DNA of 64,000 bases from Leekyejoonella antrihumi. GTDB lineage: Bacteria; Actinomycetota; Actinomycetes; Actinomycetales; Dermatophilaceae. The stretch is from the NCBI RefSeq assembly GCF_007845645.1, contig NZ_VCQV01000016.1:1-64000 (forward strand). The letters are read 5' to 3'. Within the stretch, counting starts at the first letter, position 1, and each line of letters begins with the position of its first letter. The notes beneath the pieces are model-generated. The model was not told the origin of the DNA and did not search any database. It worked only from the letters and a program-made list of their open reading frames with translations. Below, in pieces: positions 18,106 through 27,355 of the stretch. Position numbers and translations under genes: made by a program.

Positions 18106-20070
18106 CTACACGTCTCCTGGGGCAAGGACGATGTCGAACGTGGTGCGCGACCACTCCCGTCCATCCAAGGTTCGGCCGTCCGGTGTTGCACTGCCCACCG
18201 GCTGACGCTCGAATCGCTTGATCAATGACTCTTTCACCCCGAATACCGAGTCACCGATCTCCAGCTGCGGGTCACCCTCGACGAAGATGTGCGTCACAAG
18301 GGTCCGGTAGCCGGGCGCGGACACCATGAAGTGCAGGTGCGCGGCCCGGTAGGGCGAACGGCCGGCTGACTCGAGCATCGCTCCCACCGGACCGTCGTGC
18401 GGGATGGGGTACGGCGTGGGCTGCAGCGCCCAGAACCGGAACCCGCCGTGGTCATCGCTGAAGAGATGGGCCCGGCCGTAGATGCGACCATCATCGTGTT
18501 GCACATCGTAGAGACCCTGATCGTCCGCCTGCCACACCTCGATGCGGGCGCCGCGGATCGGGTTGCCGTCCGTGCCTCGCACCGAGCCCTCCACCCAGCA
18601 GGGCATACCCGATGCGCCGCCGGCAATGTCTCCGCCCTGCTCGATCTGCGGCGCGTCATCGACGAAGAACGGTCCGAACACGGACGCCTCGGTGGCGTCC
18701 GCATACGCCTCGTTGCCAACGGCGATGGTCTGCATCGAGAGCCCGAGCACGTCGGAGAGAAGGATGAACTCCTGGCGACGGTCGTCAGTGAGGTGACCGG
18801 CGTCGGTCATGAACCGGATGGCCGCGTCCCACTCCGTCTGAGTCAGCCGCACCTCGCGAAGATACGCGTGTGAGTGCCGCACAAGCGCCTGCATCAGCGT
18901 CCTGAGGCGTGGTGACGGCGTGCGGTCGAAGCTGTTGACGGCCTCCTGGACGATCGCCTCCTCACGGGAGGCCTGGTCGAGAGAGACGATGTGCGGTCGT
19001 ATGCCGCCCTGTGGGCTCTCGCCACGCAGAGCCCGGGTCAGCAGGTCCGTCAGCCCCTCCTTGGTCACGCGTACCGGATTGTCGTCCGGCGCTGCGGCGA
19101 GCGAACGGGCAGCGGCCTCGGGAATGTCCGCCTCGGTGAGACCTACATCGGCGAGTCTGCGCGGCGGGCCGATCGACGTTCGCAAAGTCTCGAGGGCCTG
19201 CACGGCGGACCCGGGGCCTCCGAGCGCCGTTGCCAGCCTTCCGGTGAGCTCAGGCACGGCCGGTGCGTTGAATGCCAGGACGTAGGGCAGCACAATGGCG
19301 TGAGTCTCTGCATGCGGAAGGTTGAACGTCCCGCCGAGCACGTGGCAGATCTTGTGGTGCAGCCCTGAACCCGCCGAGGCGAATGCCGCAGCGGCCAGGT
19401 AGCACCCGTACAGGGCGCCCTCTCGCCCAGTCAGGTCGTGACCGTCGGCGGCGATCCGGGGCAGCGCGTCCGCGAGGGCGCGTGCTCCCTCGAGCGCCAG
19501 GGCCTGATTGATCGGGTCGGTCCGGGGTGCCCAGAGCGAGTCGACGCAGTGCGCCAGTGCATTCAGCCCAGACGAGATCGACAGCTGTGTGGGCAACGAT
19601 GTGGTCAGTGCTGCGTCATACACGACGGTCGCCGGTAGCACCGAGCCATCCGTTCCAGTGCGCTTCGTGCGGCCCTCGGTCATCCCCCACACGTTGGTTG
19701 CTTCGGAGCCCGCATACGTGGTGGGCACTGCGACGATTGGCAGCCCGGTGGTCAGGGCGACCGCCTTCGCCAGCCCGGTCGTCGAGCCGCCACCGACACT
19801 GACGATCAGATCAGCGGCGCACCTGCGCGCCACCTCCCTCGCCCGCTCGGCGACCTCGACCGGCACATGCTGGACCACATCGTCGAACCAGGCCGCCACC
19901 GGCACCTCGGCCAGAACCTCCTCGGCCGACGTACGCGCTGACGTGCCGGAGATGGCGAGCACCCGTGTTGCGCCCGTGCGTTCAACCTCCTGGCCGACTG
20001 CGTACGCGGCTCCCCCGGTGCGAAAGACGACTCGCTGGCCAAAACTGACATGCGTAAAGTCGATGCTCAT
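18106..20070 (-). CDS. Fused maleylacetate reductase - hydroxyquinol 1,2-dioxygenase
   Basis: One 654-residue frame joins two consecutive enzymes of hydroxyquinol breakdown. Residues 1-350 are an iron-alcohol-dehydrogenase-type maleylacetate reductase with the dinucleotide motif VGGGST at 92-97, PTTYAGSE and His-rich metal segments near 238-257. Residues 365-654 are an intradiol dioxygenase with its N-terminal helical domain. Its likely Fe(III) ligands are Tyr521, Tyr554, His578 and His580 (AAHLHF). The dioxygenase opens hydroxyquinol to maleylacetate and the reductase forms 3-oxoadipate. The order in the chain is opposite to the order of reaction. The linker is about 15 residues with no stop or frameshift. 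The start at 20070 has an AGAAGG ribosome site; a MarR gene lies upstream in the same direction. Confidence 0.92.
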   Translation of the reverse strand: MSIDFTHVSFGQRVVFRTGGAAYAVGQEVERTGATRVLAISGTSARTSAEEVLAEVPVAAWFDDVVQHVPVEVAERAREVARRCAADLIVSVGGGSTTGLAKAVALTTGLPIVAVPTTYAGSEATNVWGMTEGRTKRTGTDGSVLPATVVYDAALTTSLPTQLSISSGLNALAHCVDSLWAPRTDPINQALALEGARALADALPRIAADGHDLTGREGALYGCYLAAAAFASAGSGLHHKICHVLGGTFNLPHAETHAIVLPYVLAFNAPAVPELTGRLATALGGPGSAVQALETLRTSIGPPRRLADVGLTEADIPEAAARSLAAAPDDNPVRVTKEGLTDLLTRALRGESPQGGIRPHIVSLDQASREEAIVQEAVNSFDRTPSPRLRTLMQALVRHSHAYLREVRLTQTEWDAAIRFMTDAGHLTDDRRQEFILLSDVLGLSMQTIAVGNEAYADATEASVFGPFFVDDAPQIEQGGDIAGGASGMPCWVEGSVRGTDGNPIRGARIEVWQADDQGLYDVQHDDGRIYGRAHLFSDDHGGFRFWALQPTPYPIPHDGPVGAMLESAGRSPYRAAHLHFMVSAPGYRTLVTHIFVEGDPQLEIGDSVFGVKESLIKRFERQPVGSATPDGRTLDGREWSRTTFDIVLAPGDV

Positions 20071-20167
20071 CACGCCTTCTCTCGGCCTGACCGGCAAGTG
20101 CTTCTCACCGCCAGACCCGTCGGACCACACGTCCAAGCCTAGAGCGGCAAGGTCCGTGCCGACGTCG

Positions 20168-20575
20168 TTAATTCCGGACCAGTTTGTCCACCACGGCGGC
20201 GAGACGTGCCAGTTCCTCGACGTGTTCAGCGGACAGTGCGTTCAGCTTCTCGCGACCAACAGCACTCAGCGCCAGTCGCACGACCCGGTGGTCACTGGGG
20301 TCGCGTTCGCGGTCGATCAACCCAAGCTCTTGGGTGCGGTCGACCAGCCCGACTGCGGTGTTGTGCGCCACCAGCAGGTCAGCGGCCACCTCACCGATCG
20401 TCGGGCCCTTCGAGCCGCCGTGGCCGCGGATGGCTAGCAGGAGCTGGTGTTGGCTGGCGGTCAGATCCATCGCCGCGGCCTGTTGTGCGCTCCAGTGCTC
20501 GAACTTTCGCAGCTGCGTGCGCAGCCGGAGCAGGCGTGCATAGTCGGCGTCGGTGAGATGCGGGCGCGAGGTCAC
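20168..20575 (-). CDS. MarR-family transcriptional regulator
   Basis: A 135-residue winged-helix regulator; [17 protein letters not shown], the recognition region [22 protein letters not shown] and the wing [17 protein letters not shown] are typical MarR features. GTG at 20575 is preferred, with AGAAGG upstream, because a longer form would start inside the promoter region. It precedes the fused dioxygenase gene and is divergent from the chloride channel gene. Its likely ligand is a phenolic substrate of the hydroxyquinol route, as for many MarR proteins. Confidence 0.88.
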   Translation of the reverse strand: MTSRPHLTDADYARLLRLRTQLRKFEHWSAQQAAAMDLTASQHQLLLAIRGHGGSKGPTIGEVAADLLVAHNTAVGLVDRTQELGLIDRERDPSDHRVVRLALSAVGREKLNALSAEHVEELARLAAVVDKLVRN

Positions 20576-20624
20576 GGATGAGGCCCTTCTGTGCTGACTG
20601 ACCTCATAATATCTCGTATAGCGA

Positions 20625-20641
20625 TATAATCGTGTCACGAT
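20625..20641. promoter_or_regulatory. Consensus -10 element and overlapping palindrome between MarR and clc genes
   Basis: TATAAT at 20625-20630 is a perfect -10 hexamer reading rightward. Directly overlapping it, ATCGTG-T-CACGAT at 20629-20641 is a perfect inverted repeat with a one-base centre. On the other strand ATAATA at 20606-20611 could serve as -10 for the MarR gene. This layout fits autoregulation by MarR; no good -35 box is seen at 17 bases. Confidence 0.5.
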
Positions 20642-20670
20642 ATAGGACGAGAGGGACTGCGAGTGACCCG

Positions 20671-22515
20671 TTGAGCACGACCCAGCCCATCGCGCCGAAC
20701 GACGTCCCCCGCGATGTCCACCACCTCGGCGACTTCAGGACATCACCACGATTGGTGATCATCACCGCGCTGGCGCTCCCCGTCGGGGCCATGAGCGCGG
20801 TGGTCGCCTGGGCGCTCCTGCGCCTGATCGGGCTGATCACCAACGTGATCTTCTACCAGCGCGTCGACACCAAGCTCGTGGCGCCCGGAGGTGGCCACGA
20901 CCACTGGTACATCATCCTGCTGGCGCCGATCATCGGCGGCCTGGTGATCGGATACATGGCACGTTACGGGTCCGAGAAGATCCGCGGCCACGGGATGCCC
21001 GAGGCGATCGAGGCAATCCTGCTGGGCGGCAGCAAGATCGAGCCGCGAGTCGCGGTGCTCAAGCCGATCTCGTCGGCGATCGCGATCGGCACGGGTGGCC
21101 CGTTCGGTGCCGAGGGACCGATCATCATGACCGGTGGTGCGATCGGCTCCCTCTTCGCGCAGCTGCTGCGGCTGACCGCCGACGAGCGCAAGACGCTTCT
21201 CGTGGCCGGTTCGGCAGCCGGTATGGCCGCAACGTTCAACACGCCGTTCGCTGCCGTCATGCTTGCCGTCGAGTTGCTGCTCTTCGAGTGGCGACCGCGC
21301 AGCTACGTGCCGGTGGCAGCGGCGGTGTGCGTCGCGACGGTGGTTCGCCACCCACTGCTCGGCTCCGGAGTCCTGTTCCCTGTGCACGGCACGCTGCACC
21401 TCACACCCCTGGCCGAGCTCCTGTGCGTTGTCACCGGGATTGTCGCCGGGCTCCTCGCGATTGTCGCGACCATTCTGGTGTATGCCGCGGAGGACGGGTT
21501 CCGCAGGCTGCCGGTGCACTGGATGTGGTGGCCTGCCATCGGCGGGATCGTCATCGGCATCGGTGGTCTGATCGTCCCGCAGGCGCTGGGCGTGGGCTAC
21601 AACATCATCGGTGAGGAGCTCGACGGGAGCATCACGATCAACCTCGCGATCGGCATCCTGATCGTCAAGACGCTGATCTGGTCGCTGTCGCTGGGATCTG
21701 GCACCTCGGGCGGCATCCTCGCGCCGATGTTCATGATCGGCGGCGCCCTCGGTGTTCTGGAGGCGCAGATCTTCCCGCAGGTGGGGACGGGATTCTGGGC
21801 ACTCGTCGCGCTGGCCGCTGTCCTCGGTGGGGTCATGCGATCACCGTTCACCGGCGTGATCTTTGCGCTTGAGCTGACCGGCCGGTTCGATGCGATCCTG
21901 CCGATGATCATCGGGGCATCAACCGCGTTCGCCATCTCAGCGCTGCTGCTGAAACGCTCCGTGCTCACCGAGAAGATAGCCCGCCGCGGATATCACCTGA
22001 CCCGCGAGTACGACGTGGACCCGTTGGAGATCTACTTCGTCGGCGAGGTCATGTCGCGCGATATTCTGAGCTATGAAGGCGATCTCAGCGCCGAGGACGC
22101 GCTGGCGGAGATCTCCGGGACCGACCCGGACAAGGTGGAGACGCGGCGCCAGATGCTCTACCCCGTCGTGCAGGGTGTAGACACGCTCGTGGGAGTGGTC
22201 ACCCGCACACAACTCGAGACCGCGGTGCACGAACACCGCAGCACCAGGGCCGTCAAGGAGCTGTGCCTTACCGCCCCGATCGTCACACACGCCGACCAGA
22301 CACTGCGGGAGACAGCAAACGCCATGGCAGCGAACGAGATCGACAAGATGCCCGTGGTGGACCGGCACGACCCCACTCGACTGGTCGGGCTCGTGTCACT
22401 GACAATGCTGCTCGAGGGACGGGTGCGCGATGTGCGTGAGGCAAGTGAGTCCGAGCGAATGCTGCACCTACGCGTCGCACGACCGGGCTGGACCAACCGC
22501 CACGAACGCCGCTAG
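20671..22515 (+). CDS. ClC-family chloride channel/transporter with C-terminal CBS pair
   Basis: An integral membrane protein of about 614 residues. It has the ClC selectivity motifs: GPFGAEGPI, with the gating Glu, and GSGTSGGILAPMF, with about ten hydrophobic helices over residues 30-440. The final 170 residues contain two CBS domains (VMSRDILSYEG and later VDRHDPTRLVGLVSL). It moves chloride, possibly in exchange for protons; the gating Glu is conserved. The start is uncertain: a GTG at 20632 lies on top of the -10 element, so I favour TTG at 20671. It is not obviously linked to the neighbouring catabolic genes. Confidence 0.88.
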   Translation: MSTTQPIAPNDVPRDVHHLGDFRTSPRLVIITALALPVGAMSAVVAWALLRLIGLITNVIFYQRVDTKLVAPGGGHDHWYIILLAPIIGGLVIGYMARYGSEKIRGHGMPEAIEAILLGGSKIEPRVAVLKPISSAIAIGTGGPFGAEGPIIMTGGAIGSLFAQLLRLTADERKTLLVAGSAAGMAATFNTPFAAVMLAVELLLFEWRPRSYVPVAAAVCVATVVRHPLLGSGVLFPVHGTLHLTPLAELLCVVTGIVAGLLAIVATILVYAAEDGFRRLPVHWMWWPAIGGIVIGIGGLIVPQALGVGYNIIGEELDGSITINLAIGILIVKTLIWSLSLGSGTSGGILAPMFMIGGALGVLEAQIFPQVGTGFWALVALAAVLGGVMRSPFTGVIFALELTGRFDAILPMIIGASTAFAISALLLKRSVLTEKIARRGYHLTREYDVDPLEIYFVGEVMSRDILSYEGDLSAEDALAEISGTDPDKVETRRQMLYPVVQGVDTLVGVVTRTQLETAVHEHRSTRAVKELCLTAPIVTHADQTLRETANAMAANEIDKMPVVDRHDPTRLVGLVSLTMLLEGRVRDVREASESERMLHLRVARPGWTNRHERR

Positions 22516-22563
22516 CAGCGGGTAACGGCGAAGACCGAGGAAGGCTCCAGTGGAATGAATCCG

Positions 22564-22578
22564 TAACGTTGAACGTTA
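22564..22578. promoter_or_regulatory. Perfect palindrome in an AT-rich leader
   Basis: TAACGTT-G-AACGTTA is an exact 7+7 inverted repeat. It opens a strikingly AT-rich stretch (about 22563-22650) in otherwise high-GC DNA. TTGACA at 22600-22605 and TAACTA at 22624-22629 could be the promoter of the following gene. The palindrome would be an upstream operator. Which protein binds is unknown. Confidence 0.5.
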
Positions 22579-22649
22579 ACTATATTGATATAAAGATACT
22601 TGACATCAACATAATTGAACGAATAACTAAGCACGAGAAGCGTGATCTA

Positions 22650-24218
22650 ATGCCTTTTAGCTCGCCAGGACTTGACGCCAGAGTTTCCGAGTGGCCGCGG
22701 TTGGAGCGGGTGTGGCTGCTGTGCGGCCTCGCCGTCACCGGTGTAGCCCTCGGGCTCGCCACTGTGGGCGGCGCATGGATCGGGATCAGTGACCTGCTCA
22801 CGGCGCGCGGCGCCTTCAGCTACCGCGCTCATACCGCACCTCTGGACCTGGTGAAGATCAACCTGCCCATTGCCGTCGGAATGGGTGGCCTGGTGGCCGC
22901 GGCCCTGGCCTACCACCACTGGCGGGCGATCGAGACCTCTCGGTTCACCGCGCAGTCCGCGGCGGCCACCGCCCAGCTCGAGGGCACGCCCGCGGCGGTC
23001 CGTATCGCCGGCGTGCAAGCCATGGCGACCCTGGCGGACCAGACCAACAATGACTTCAAACGGCAACAGTGCATCGACGCGTTGTGCGCCTACCTTCGGG
23101 AACCCTACCGGCCGGCTCATGCCGACCAGTTGGCAGCAGGTGCTGCATCGAGTGCCGAGAGGAGCCCCGCGGCCAACGAGCGGTCCGACCCCGAGCAACT
23201 TCAGGAACGCGATGTCAGACTCGCCATCATCTCCGTCATCAGAGGTCATCTGCTGCGGCATGCCGCGGTCAGCTGGGCCGGCTACGACTTCGACTTCACG
23301 GGCGCGGTATTCGACGGTGGCAGTTTCCGCGCCGCCGAGTTCGGCGGCGGCATGGTCTCCTTCCGCGGCGCGACGTTCACCGGCGGGCTGGTCTCCTTCC
23401 GACAGGCCAGGTTCACCGGCGGGCAGGTCTACTTCAACAACGCGACGTTCGCTGACGGACCGGTCTCCTTCGATCAGGCAAAGCTCGCCGGCGCCAGAGT
23501 CTTCTTCGATCACGCCAGGTTCGTCGACGCATCCGCGTCCTTTCGCCGCAGCAGGTTCACCGGCGGGCAGGTCTCCTTCGACCAGGCCACCTTCGCCGGC
23601 GGCCGGGTCTCGTTCCAGCAGGCGCAGTTCGGTGGCGCGCTGGTCTCCTTCGACCAGGCCACCTTCGCCGGCGGCCAGGTCTCCTTCCATCACGCGCAAG
23701 TCACCGACGGACTGGTCTCCTTCGACCAGGCCACCTTCGCCGGCGGCCAGGTCTCCTTCGATCAGGCGAGTCTGTCCGATGGTCTGCTGTCGTTCCGCAA
23801 TGCCGGCTTCACCGGTAGCCGGGTCTCCTTCGGCCGCGCCAACCTCATCGGCGGGACCATATCCTTCCACGGCATCCGCCTCGCCGCCGACGGCATCATC
23901 TCCTTCAACCAGGCCAGGCTCACCGGGACTCGGATTGCTTTCCACGGTGCGACCCTCGCGCTCGGTTCGACGATCCGCTTCTACGGCACGGACCTCACCG
24001 ACGGTCGAATCACACTCAAGCACACGATATTCACCGGAGGGACCGTTGATCTTCGATTCCCCCACACCTGGGTCCGGCCACCGCAACTCCCCCAGCCCGC
24101 GCCGCGCGGGCTGCTGCTCCCCGTCGCCTCGGTCGGCAACCTCGACATCCCACTCCGATCGGACCCCAGCCCGGACCAGTCCCGAATGGCTGACCCCAGC
24201 ACCCTGAATCGACTCTGA
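22650..24218 (+). CDS. Membrane-anchored repeat protein (pentapeptide-like, 12-residue repeats)
   Basis: A 522-residue protein of unknown function. Two hydrophobic segments occur near the N-terminus (about residues 20-45 and 70-95), followed by a helical region and then, from about residue 215 to 490, some twenty tandem units of about 12 residues with the pattern TFAGGQVSFDQA (F, GG, VSF and A most constant). This resembles pentapeptide-repeat beta-helices, but the 12-residue period is not a multiple of five. The N-terminal part resembles actinobacterial membrane proteins that carry pentapeptide repeats. The ATG at 22650 is chosen because the earlier ATG lies within the presumed promoter. The function is not known; a rigid cytoplasmic solenoid on a membrane anchor is the likely architecture. 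Confidence 0.75.
   Translation: MPFSSPGLDARVSEWPRLERVWLLCGLAVTGVALGLATVGGAWIGISDLLTARGAFSYRAHTAPLDLVKINLPIAVGMGGLVAAALAYHHWRAIETSRFTAQSAAATAQLEGTPAAVRIAGVQAMATLADQTNNDFKRQQCIDALCAYLREPYRPAHADQLAAGAASSAERSPAANERSDPEQLQERDVRLAIISVIRGHLLRHAAVSWAGYDFDFTGAVFDGGSFRAAEFGGGMVSFRGATFTGGLVSFRQARFTGGQVYFNNATFADGPVSFDQAKLAGARVFFDHARFVDASASFRRSRFTGGQVSFDQATFAGGRVSFQQAQFGGALVSFDQATFAGGQVSFHHAQVTDGLVSFDQATFAGGQVSFDQASLSDGLLSFRNAGFTGSRVSFGRANLIGGTISFHGIRLAADGIISFNQARLTGTRIAFHGATLALGSTIRFYGTDLTDGRITLKHTIFTGGTVDLRFPHTWVRPPQLPQPAPRGLLLPVASVGNLDIPLRSDPSPDQSRMADPSTLNRL
23330..23850 (+). repeat. 36-base tandem repeats inside the membrane-anchored repeat gene
   Basis: Units of 36 bases recur, several almost identical; the block containing GACCAGGCCACCTTCGCCGG appears at least three times between 23580 and 23750. 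They encode the 12-residue protein units and are likely hot spots for copy-number change. Confidence 0.7.
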
Positions 24219-24813
24219 ACGGTTATAGGAACGCACGCCGCGCGCCGAGCACCCGGGCTCGGCCACATCACCATGATGGGCACCAAGCCGCGAGCCACCC
24301 GTTTGTTTGCACCACAGAACGCGCAAACCCTCCAACACGTGCCCCAAGAGCAACGACGGGAATGCGGAGCTAACGACCACGGCACCCGATCTGTGCAGGA
24401 CTGCCGCGGGCGGCACCTCATCGGTAACGAAGGAGGCCAGATCGGGCAGCACGCTGGAGCTGTGCTGATCAGGAGGAACCTCAGCAGCCGGTAGCCCCTG
24501 ACCGTGGCACTCGGGTACGCCGCCGCTCTGGTCCCCTGGCTGAGGGTTCCCACCGGGAGCTACCGACCGCAGCTTGCCTACGAAGGTCCAGACGATGTTG
24601 GCAGCGACCCGGTCGTCGCGGACCATCGAGCTTCTGAGTCCTGACTAGGTCAGGTGGGCATGAAGGCCACTGGTCCAACCAGTAATCTGGTGCTTGACAG
24701 TAGACCGCCTGACGTAGGACGCTTGCTAGATAATCAGTCGGCTGCTGGGTGCGGGTGCTTGTATGCGGCGCTTTCCTCCTGGCATCTACCGAAGAACGCG
24801 GAAGGATCTCGCG
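24219..24813. other. 595-base intergenic region between the repeat protein and the ABC importer operon
   Basis: No convincing gene is seen on either strand; the open frames here are Arg/Cys-rich and match nothing I recognise. A hairpin GCCGAGC-ACCCGG-GCTCGGC (24244-24263) follows the upstream stop by 25 bases and may end transcription, though no T run follows. Near the right end are the GntR operator candidate at 24669-24683 and TTGACA at 24694-24699. Confidence 0.55.
24669..24683. promoter_or_regulatory. FadR-like operator ACTGGT-CCA-ACCAGT
   Basis: A perfect 6+6 inverted repeat with a three-base centre lies 131 bases before the binding-protein gene. It matches the core recognised by FCD-type GntR proteins such as E. 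coli FadR (CTGGT/ACCAG). The same palindrome occurs at 35998-36012 ahead of the amidase-GntR operon, which strongly suggests one regulator for both. TTGACA at 24694 just downstream would place it in or near the promoter. Confidence 0.7.
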
Positions 24814-26400
24814 ATGGTGCGTCGCCGGACTATGTCATTGGCAATCGTTGGTGTGGGTGCTGCAATGGTGATCACCGGGTGTTCCTCTGGAGGATCTACG
24901 ACAAGAGGTGGCAGCTCCGCGTCAGGCGCGACCAGTTCGAACGGAACATTCCAGGTGGCATCCTTGGTTGCCCCGCCGACGTTGGACCTGACATCAAACC
25001 CGGCGGCGGCGATCGACGAAGTCTTTGATTACAACGTTTATCAGCATCTCGTCCAGCTTGACCCCAAGGGTGATGTCGTTCCGGTACTCGCCAGCAAGTA
25101 CAGCGTCTCGAAGGATGGCAAGACCTATACCTTTGACGTGCGGAAGGGAGTGAAATTCGCGAACGGGGACCCGATGACACCGCAGGACGTCGTGTTCAGC
25201 CTGAAGCGCGTCATCGCTCCGAAGTCGAACTATCCGTACAAGGATCTATTCTCTGACATCACCGGCGTCCGTGCGAGCGGGAACCAAGTGACCGTGACTT
25301 TGTCCGAGTCGAACAATCAGTTCCTGTACGACATGGCCGCGTACAGCAACGGCGTCATCCTCGATCCGAAGACAGTAGGCCAGATAGCAAAAAAGCCCAA
25401 TGGGACCGGCCCGTATGAGTTTGGTGCGTTCGTGGCGAACTACAGCGTGACGCTTCATCGCAACAACAGCTATTGGGACGGGAAACCGGGGGTCGCGACA
25501 GTCGTGTTCCGGTACTTCTCCAACACCAACGCCGCCGGTAGTGCGCTGAAGAGCGGGCAGGTCCAAGCCATCGACAACCTTGCCGCCGGAAACCCGAGCG
25601 AAGCCTCCCAGTTCAAGGGAAACCCGGCGTATAAAATCATCTCCGGCCCCACCAACGGCAAGATTCAGATGAGTATCAACAACACGCGAGGACCCCTGGC
25701 GAAGGTCAAGGTGCGGCAGGCCATCATCTACGCGACGAACAGGCGAGCCATTCTCGAAACTGTGGGCGCGGGCTACGGGACCGTGATCGGCACGGACACG
25801 GTCCCACCGGATCCCTGGTACAGCACGAGTTACGCCAACACCTACCCCTACAACCCGGGCAAGGCAAAGCAACTGCTCGCGCAGGCAGGTTACCCCAACG
25901 GCTTCTCCGTGACCTTGACTCTGCCTCCCTACGGATACGCGACGACCGCAGGACCGCTGCTTGTCGCGGAGCTCAAGGCCGTAGGCATCAACGCGACAAT
26001 CAAGAACGTCCAGTGGCCACTGTGGCTCAGTCAGGTCTTCACCAACACCAACTATGACCTGACCATCATCAACCACGTCGAGGCTCGAGATCTCGCGAAC
26101 TACACCAACCCGACCTACTATTGGAAGTACGCCAAGACTTCGCAGGTGAACAGCATGCTCGCCAAAGCCAACTCCGAGACCTCCAGCTCAGCGGAACTCG
26201 CCGGCTATCAGAAGATCCTGACGACAATCACCTCCGATGCCGTTAACGACTGGCTCTACAATCCAGACCAGATCACCGTCGCAAACAAGAACGTCGTCGG
26301 CCTACCCGGAAGCGGTATCACCGAGTCGTTCGACCTCTCGCACGTCTCCTTGGGTGGGCAACTCCCCGCCAACCTCGCGGCGCAGGGCTACGCAAAGTAG
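24814..26400 (+). CDS. ABC transporter substrate-binding lipoprotein (family 5)
   Basis: A 528-residue DppA/OppA-like lipoprotein. The start at 24814 follows GAAGGATC and gives a short signal peptide ending in a lipobox with Cys23 (VITGC), then a Ser/Gly-rich linker. Typical motifs are PPTLDLTSNPA, YTFDVRKGVKFANGDPMTPQDV and GTGPYEF. It heads an operon of two permeases, two ATPases and three dehydrogenases. The imported substrate is unknown; because the pathway lacks a peptidase and the coregulated operon has an amidase, an amide or amine compound rather than an ordinary peptide is possible. Confidence 0.92.
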   Translation: MVRRRTMSLAIVGVGAAMVITGCSSGGSTTRGGSSASGATSSNGTFQVASLVAPPTLDLTSNPAAAIDEVFDYNVYQHLVQLDPKGDVVPVLASKYSVSKDGKTYTFDVRKGVKFANGDPMTPQDVVFSLKRVIAPKSNYPYKDLFSDITGVRASGNQVTVTLSESNNQFLYDMAAYSNGVILDPKTVGQIAKKPNGTGPYEFGAFVANYSVTLHRNNSYWDGKPGVATVVFRYFSNTNAAGSALKSGQVQAIDNLAAGNPSEASQFKGNPAYKIISGPTNGKIQMSINNTRGPLAKVKVRQAIIYATNRRAILETVGAGYGTVIGTDTVPPDPWYSTSYANTYPYNPGKAKQLLAQAGYPNGFSVTLTLPPYGYATTAGPLLVAELKAVGINATIKNVQWPLWLSQVFTNTNYDLTIINHVEARDLANYTNPTYYWKYAKTSQVNSMLAKANSETSSSAELAGYQKILTTITSDAVNDWLYNPDQITVANKNVVGLPGSGITESFDLSHVSLGGQLPANLAAQGYAK

Positions 26401-26410
26401 CGGCAGCGCC

Positions 26411-27355
26411 ATGATTCGCTTTACCGCGCGGCGACTGGCGATCGTCATCGCTTCCCTGTTTGCATCCACCTTGATCGTCTTTGCGATCCTGGCGGTCTTA
26501 CCGGGCTCAACAGCACAGGTCATCCTTGGTACACAGGCAACGCCCGATTCTGTCAGGGCATTGAACCAGCAGTTGGGCCTGGACAAACCGTTGTGGCAGC
26601 AGTACGGCAACTGGCTACAGCAACTTGTCACGGGGAATCTGGGCACCTCGTACATCTCCCAGCAGCAGATCGGCGAACAGATCACACAAGCGCTGCGGGT
26701 CACGGGACCGTTGGTGCTGTTCGGGATGTTGATCGGCCTGGCGATTGCGTTCCCCGCGGGCATCATCGGTGCGCTGCGCAGCGGCCAACGCAGCGGCGCT
26801 CTGGTCGGCGCGGCAAGCCAAGTAGGCATCGCGATCCCTACCTTCGTCGGCGGCATCCTGTTGATCATCATCTTCCCGGTCAAGCTTCATCTGCTGCCCG
26901 CCAGTGGGTTTCCAGGCTGGTCGAATCCCGGCCAAGCCATCGAATCTCTCATTCTTCCGGCAGTAACACTTGGTCTCGTCGAAGGCGCGATCATCAGCCG
27001 ATATGTTCGCGCCTCGATCTCGGAAGTTCTCCAGTCGGACTACCTTCGAACGGCGCGGGCGAAAGGCCTGACTCCCGGGCAAGCCCTGCGACGCCACGGT
27101 CTGCGCAATGCGCTGATTCCGATCGTCACGGTGGTCGGTCTTGAGCTGACCGGCCTGATCATCGGCGCAATCGTCGTGGAGAACGTCTTCACGCTGCCGG
27201 GACTGGGCCAGCTGCTTCTCCAGTCGGTGGCCAATCGCGACCTGCTGATGGTCCGCGACATCGTAATGATCGTGGCTGCAGCCGTGCTGATCATCAACAT
27301 GTTGGTCGACCTGTCTTACCGTGTCCTTGACCCGAGAGTGATGTCACGCGTATGA
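26411..27355 (+). CDS. ABC transporter permease (DppB/OppB type)
   Basis: A 314-residue inner-membrane permease with about six hydrophobic helices. The N-terminal segment IRFTARRLAIVIASLFASTLIVF is of the OppB type, quoted only in outline, and the coupling-helix EAA motif is seen around YLRTARAKGLTPGQ. It begins 10 bases after the binding-protein stop and overlaps the next permease by four bases. It pairs with the following DppC-like protein to form the pore. Confidence 0.93.
   Translation: MIRFTARRLAIVIASLFASTLIVFAILAVLPGSTAQVILGTQATPDSVRALNQQLGLDKPLWQQYGNWLQQLVTGNLGTSYISQQQIGEQITQALRVTGPLVLFGMLIGLAIAFPAGIIGALRSGQRSGALVGAASQVGIAIPTFVGGILLIIIFPVKLHLLPASGFPGWSNPGQAIESLILPAVTLGLVEGAIISRYVRASISEVLQSDYLRTARAKGLTPGQALRRHGLRNALIPIVTVVGLELTGLIIGAIVVENVFTLPGLGQLLLQSVANRDLLMVRDIVMIVAAAVLIINMLVDLSYRVLDPRVMSRV

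Noticed and set aside
24244-24263. Hairpin after the repeat-protein gene as a strong terminator
   Set aside because: The seven-pair stem is perfect but no T run follows, so it is mentioned within the intergenic entry only.
22647-24626. Very long open frame on the minus strand (659 codons) opposite the repeat protein
   Set aside because: It is the mirror of a repetitive GC-rich gene; its Glu/Gly-rich repeats follow from the opposite strand and no family is recognised.
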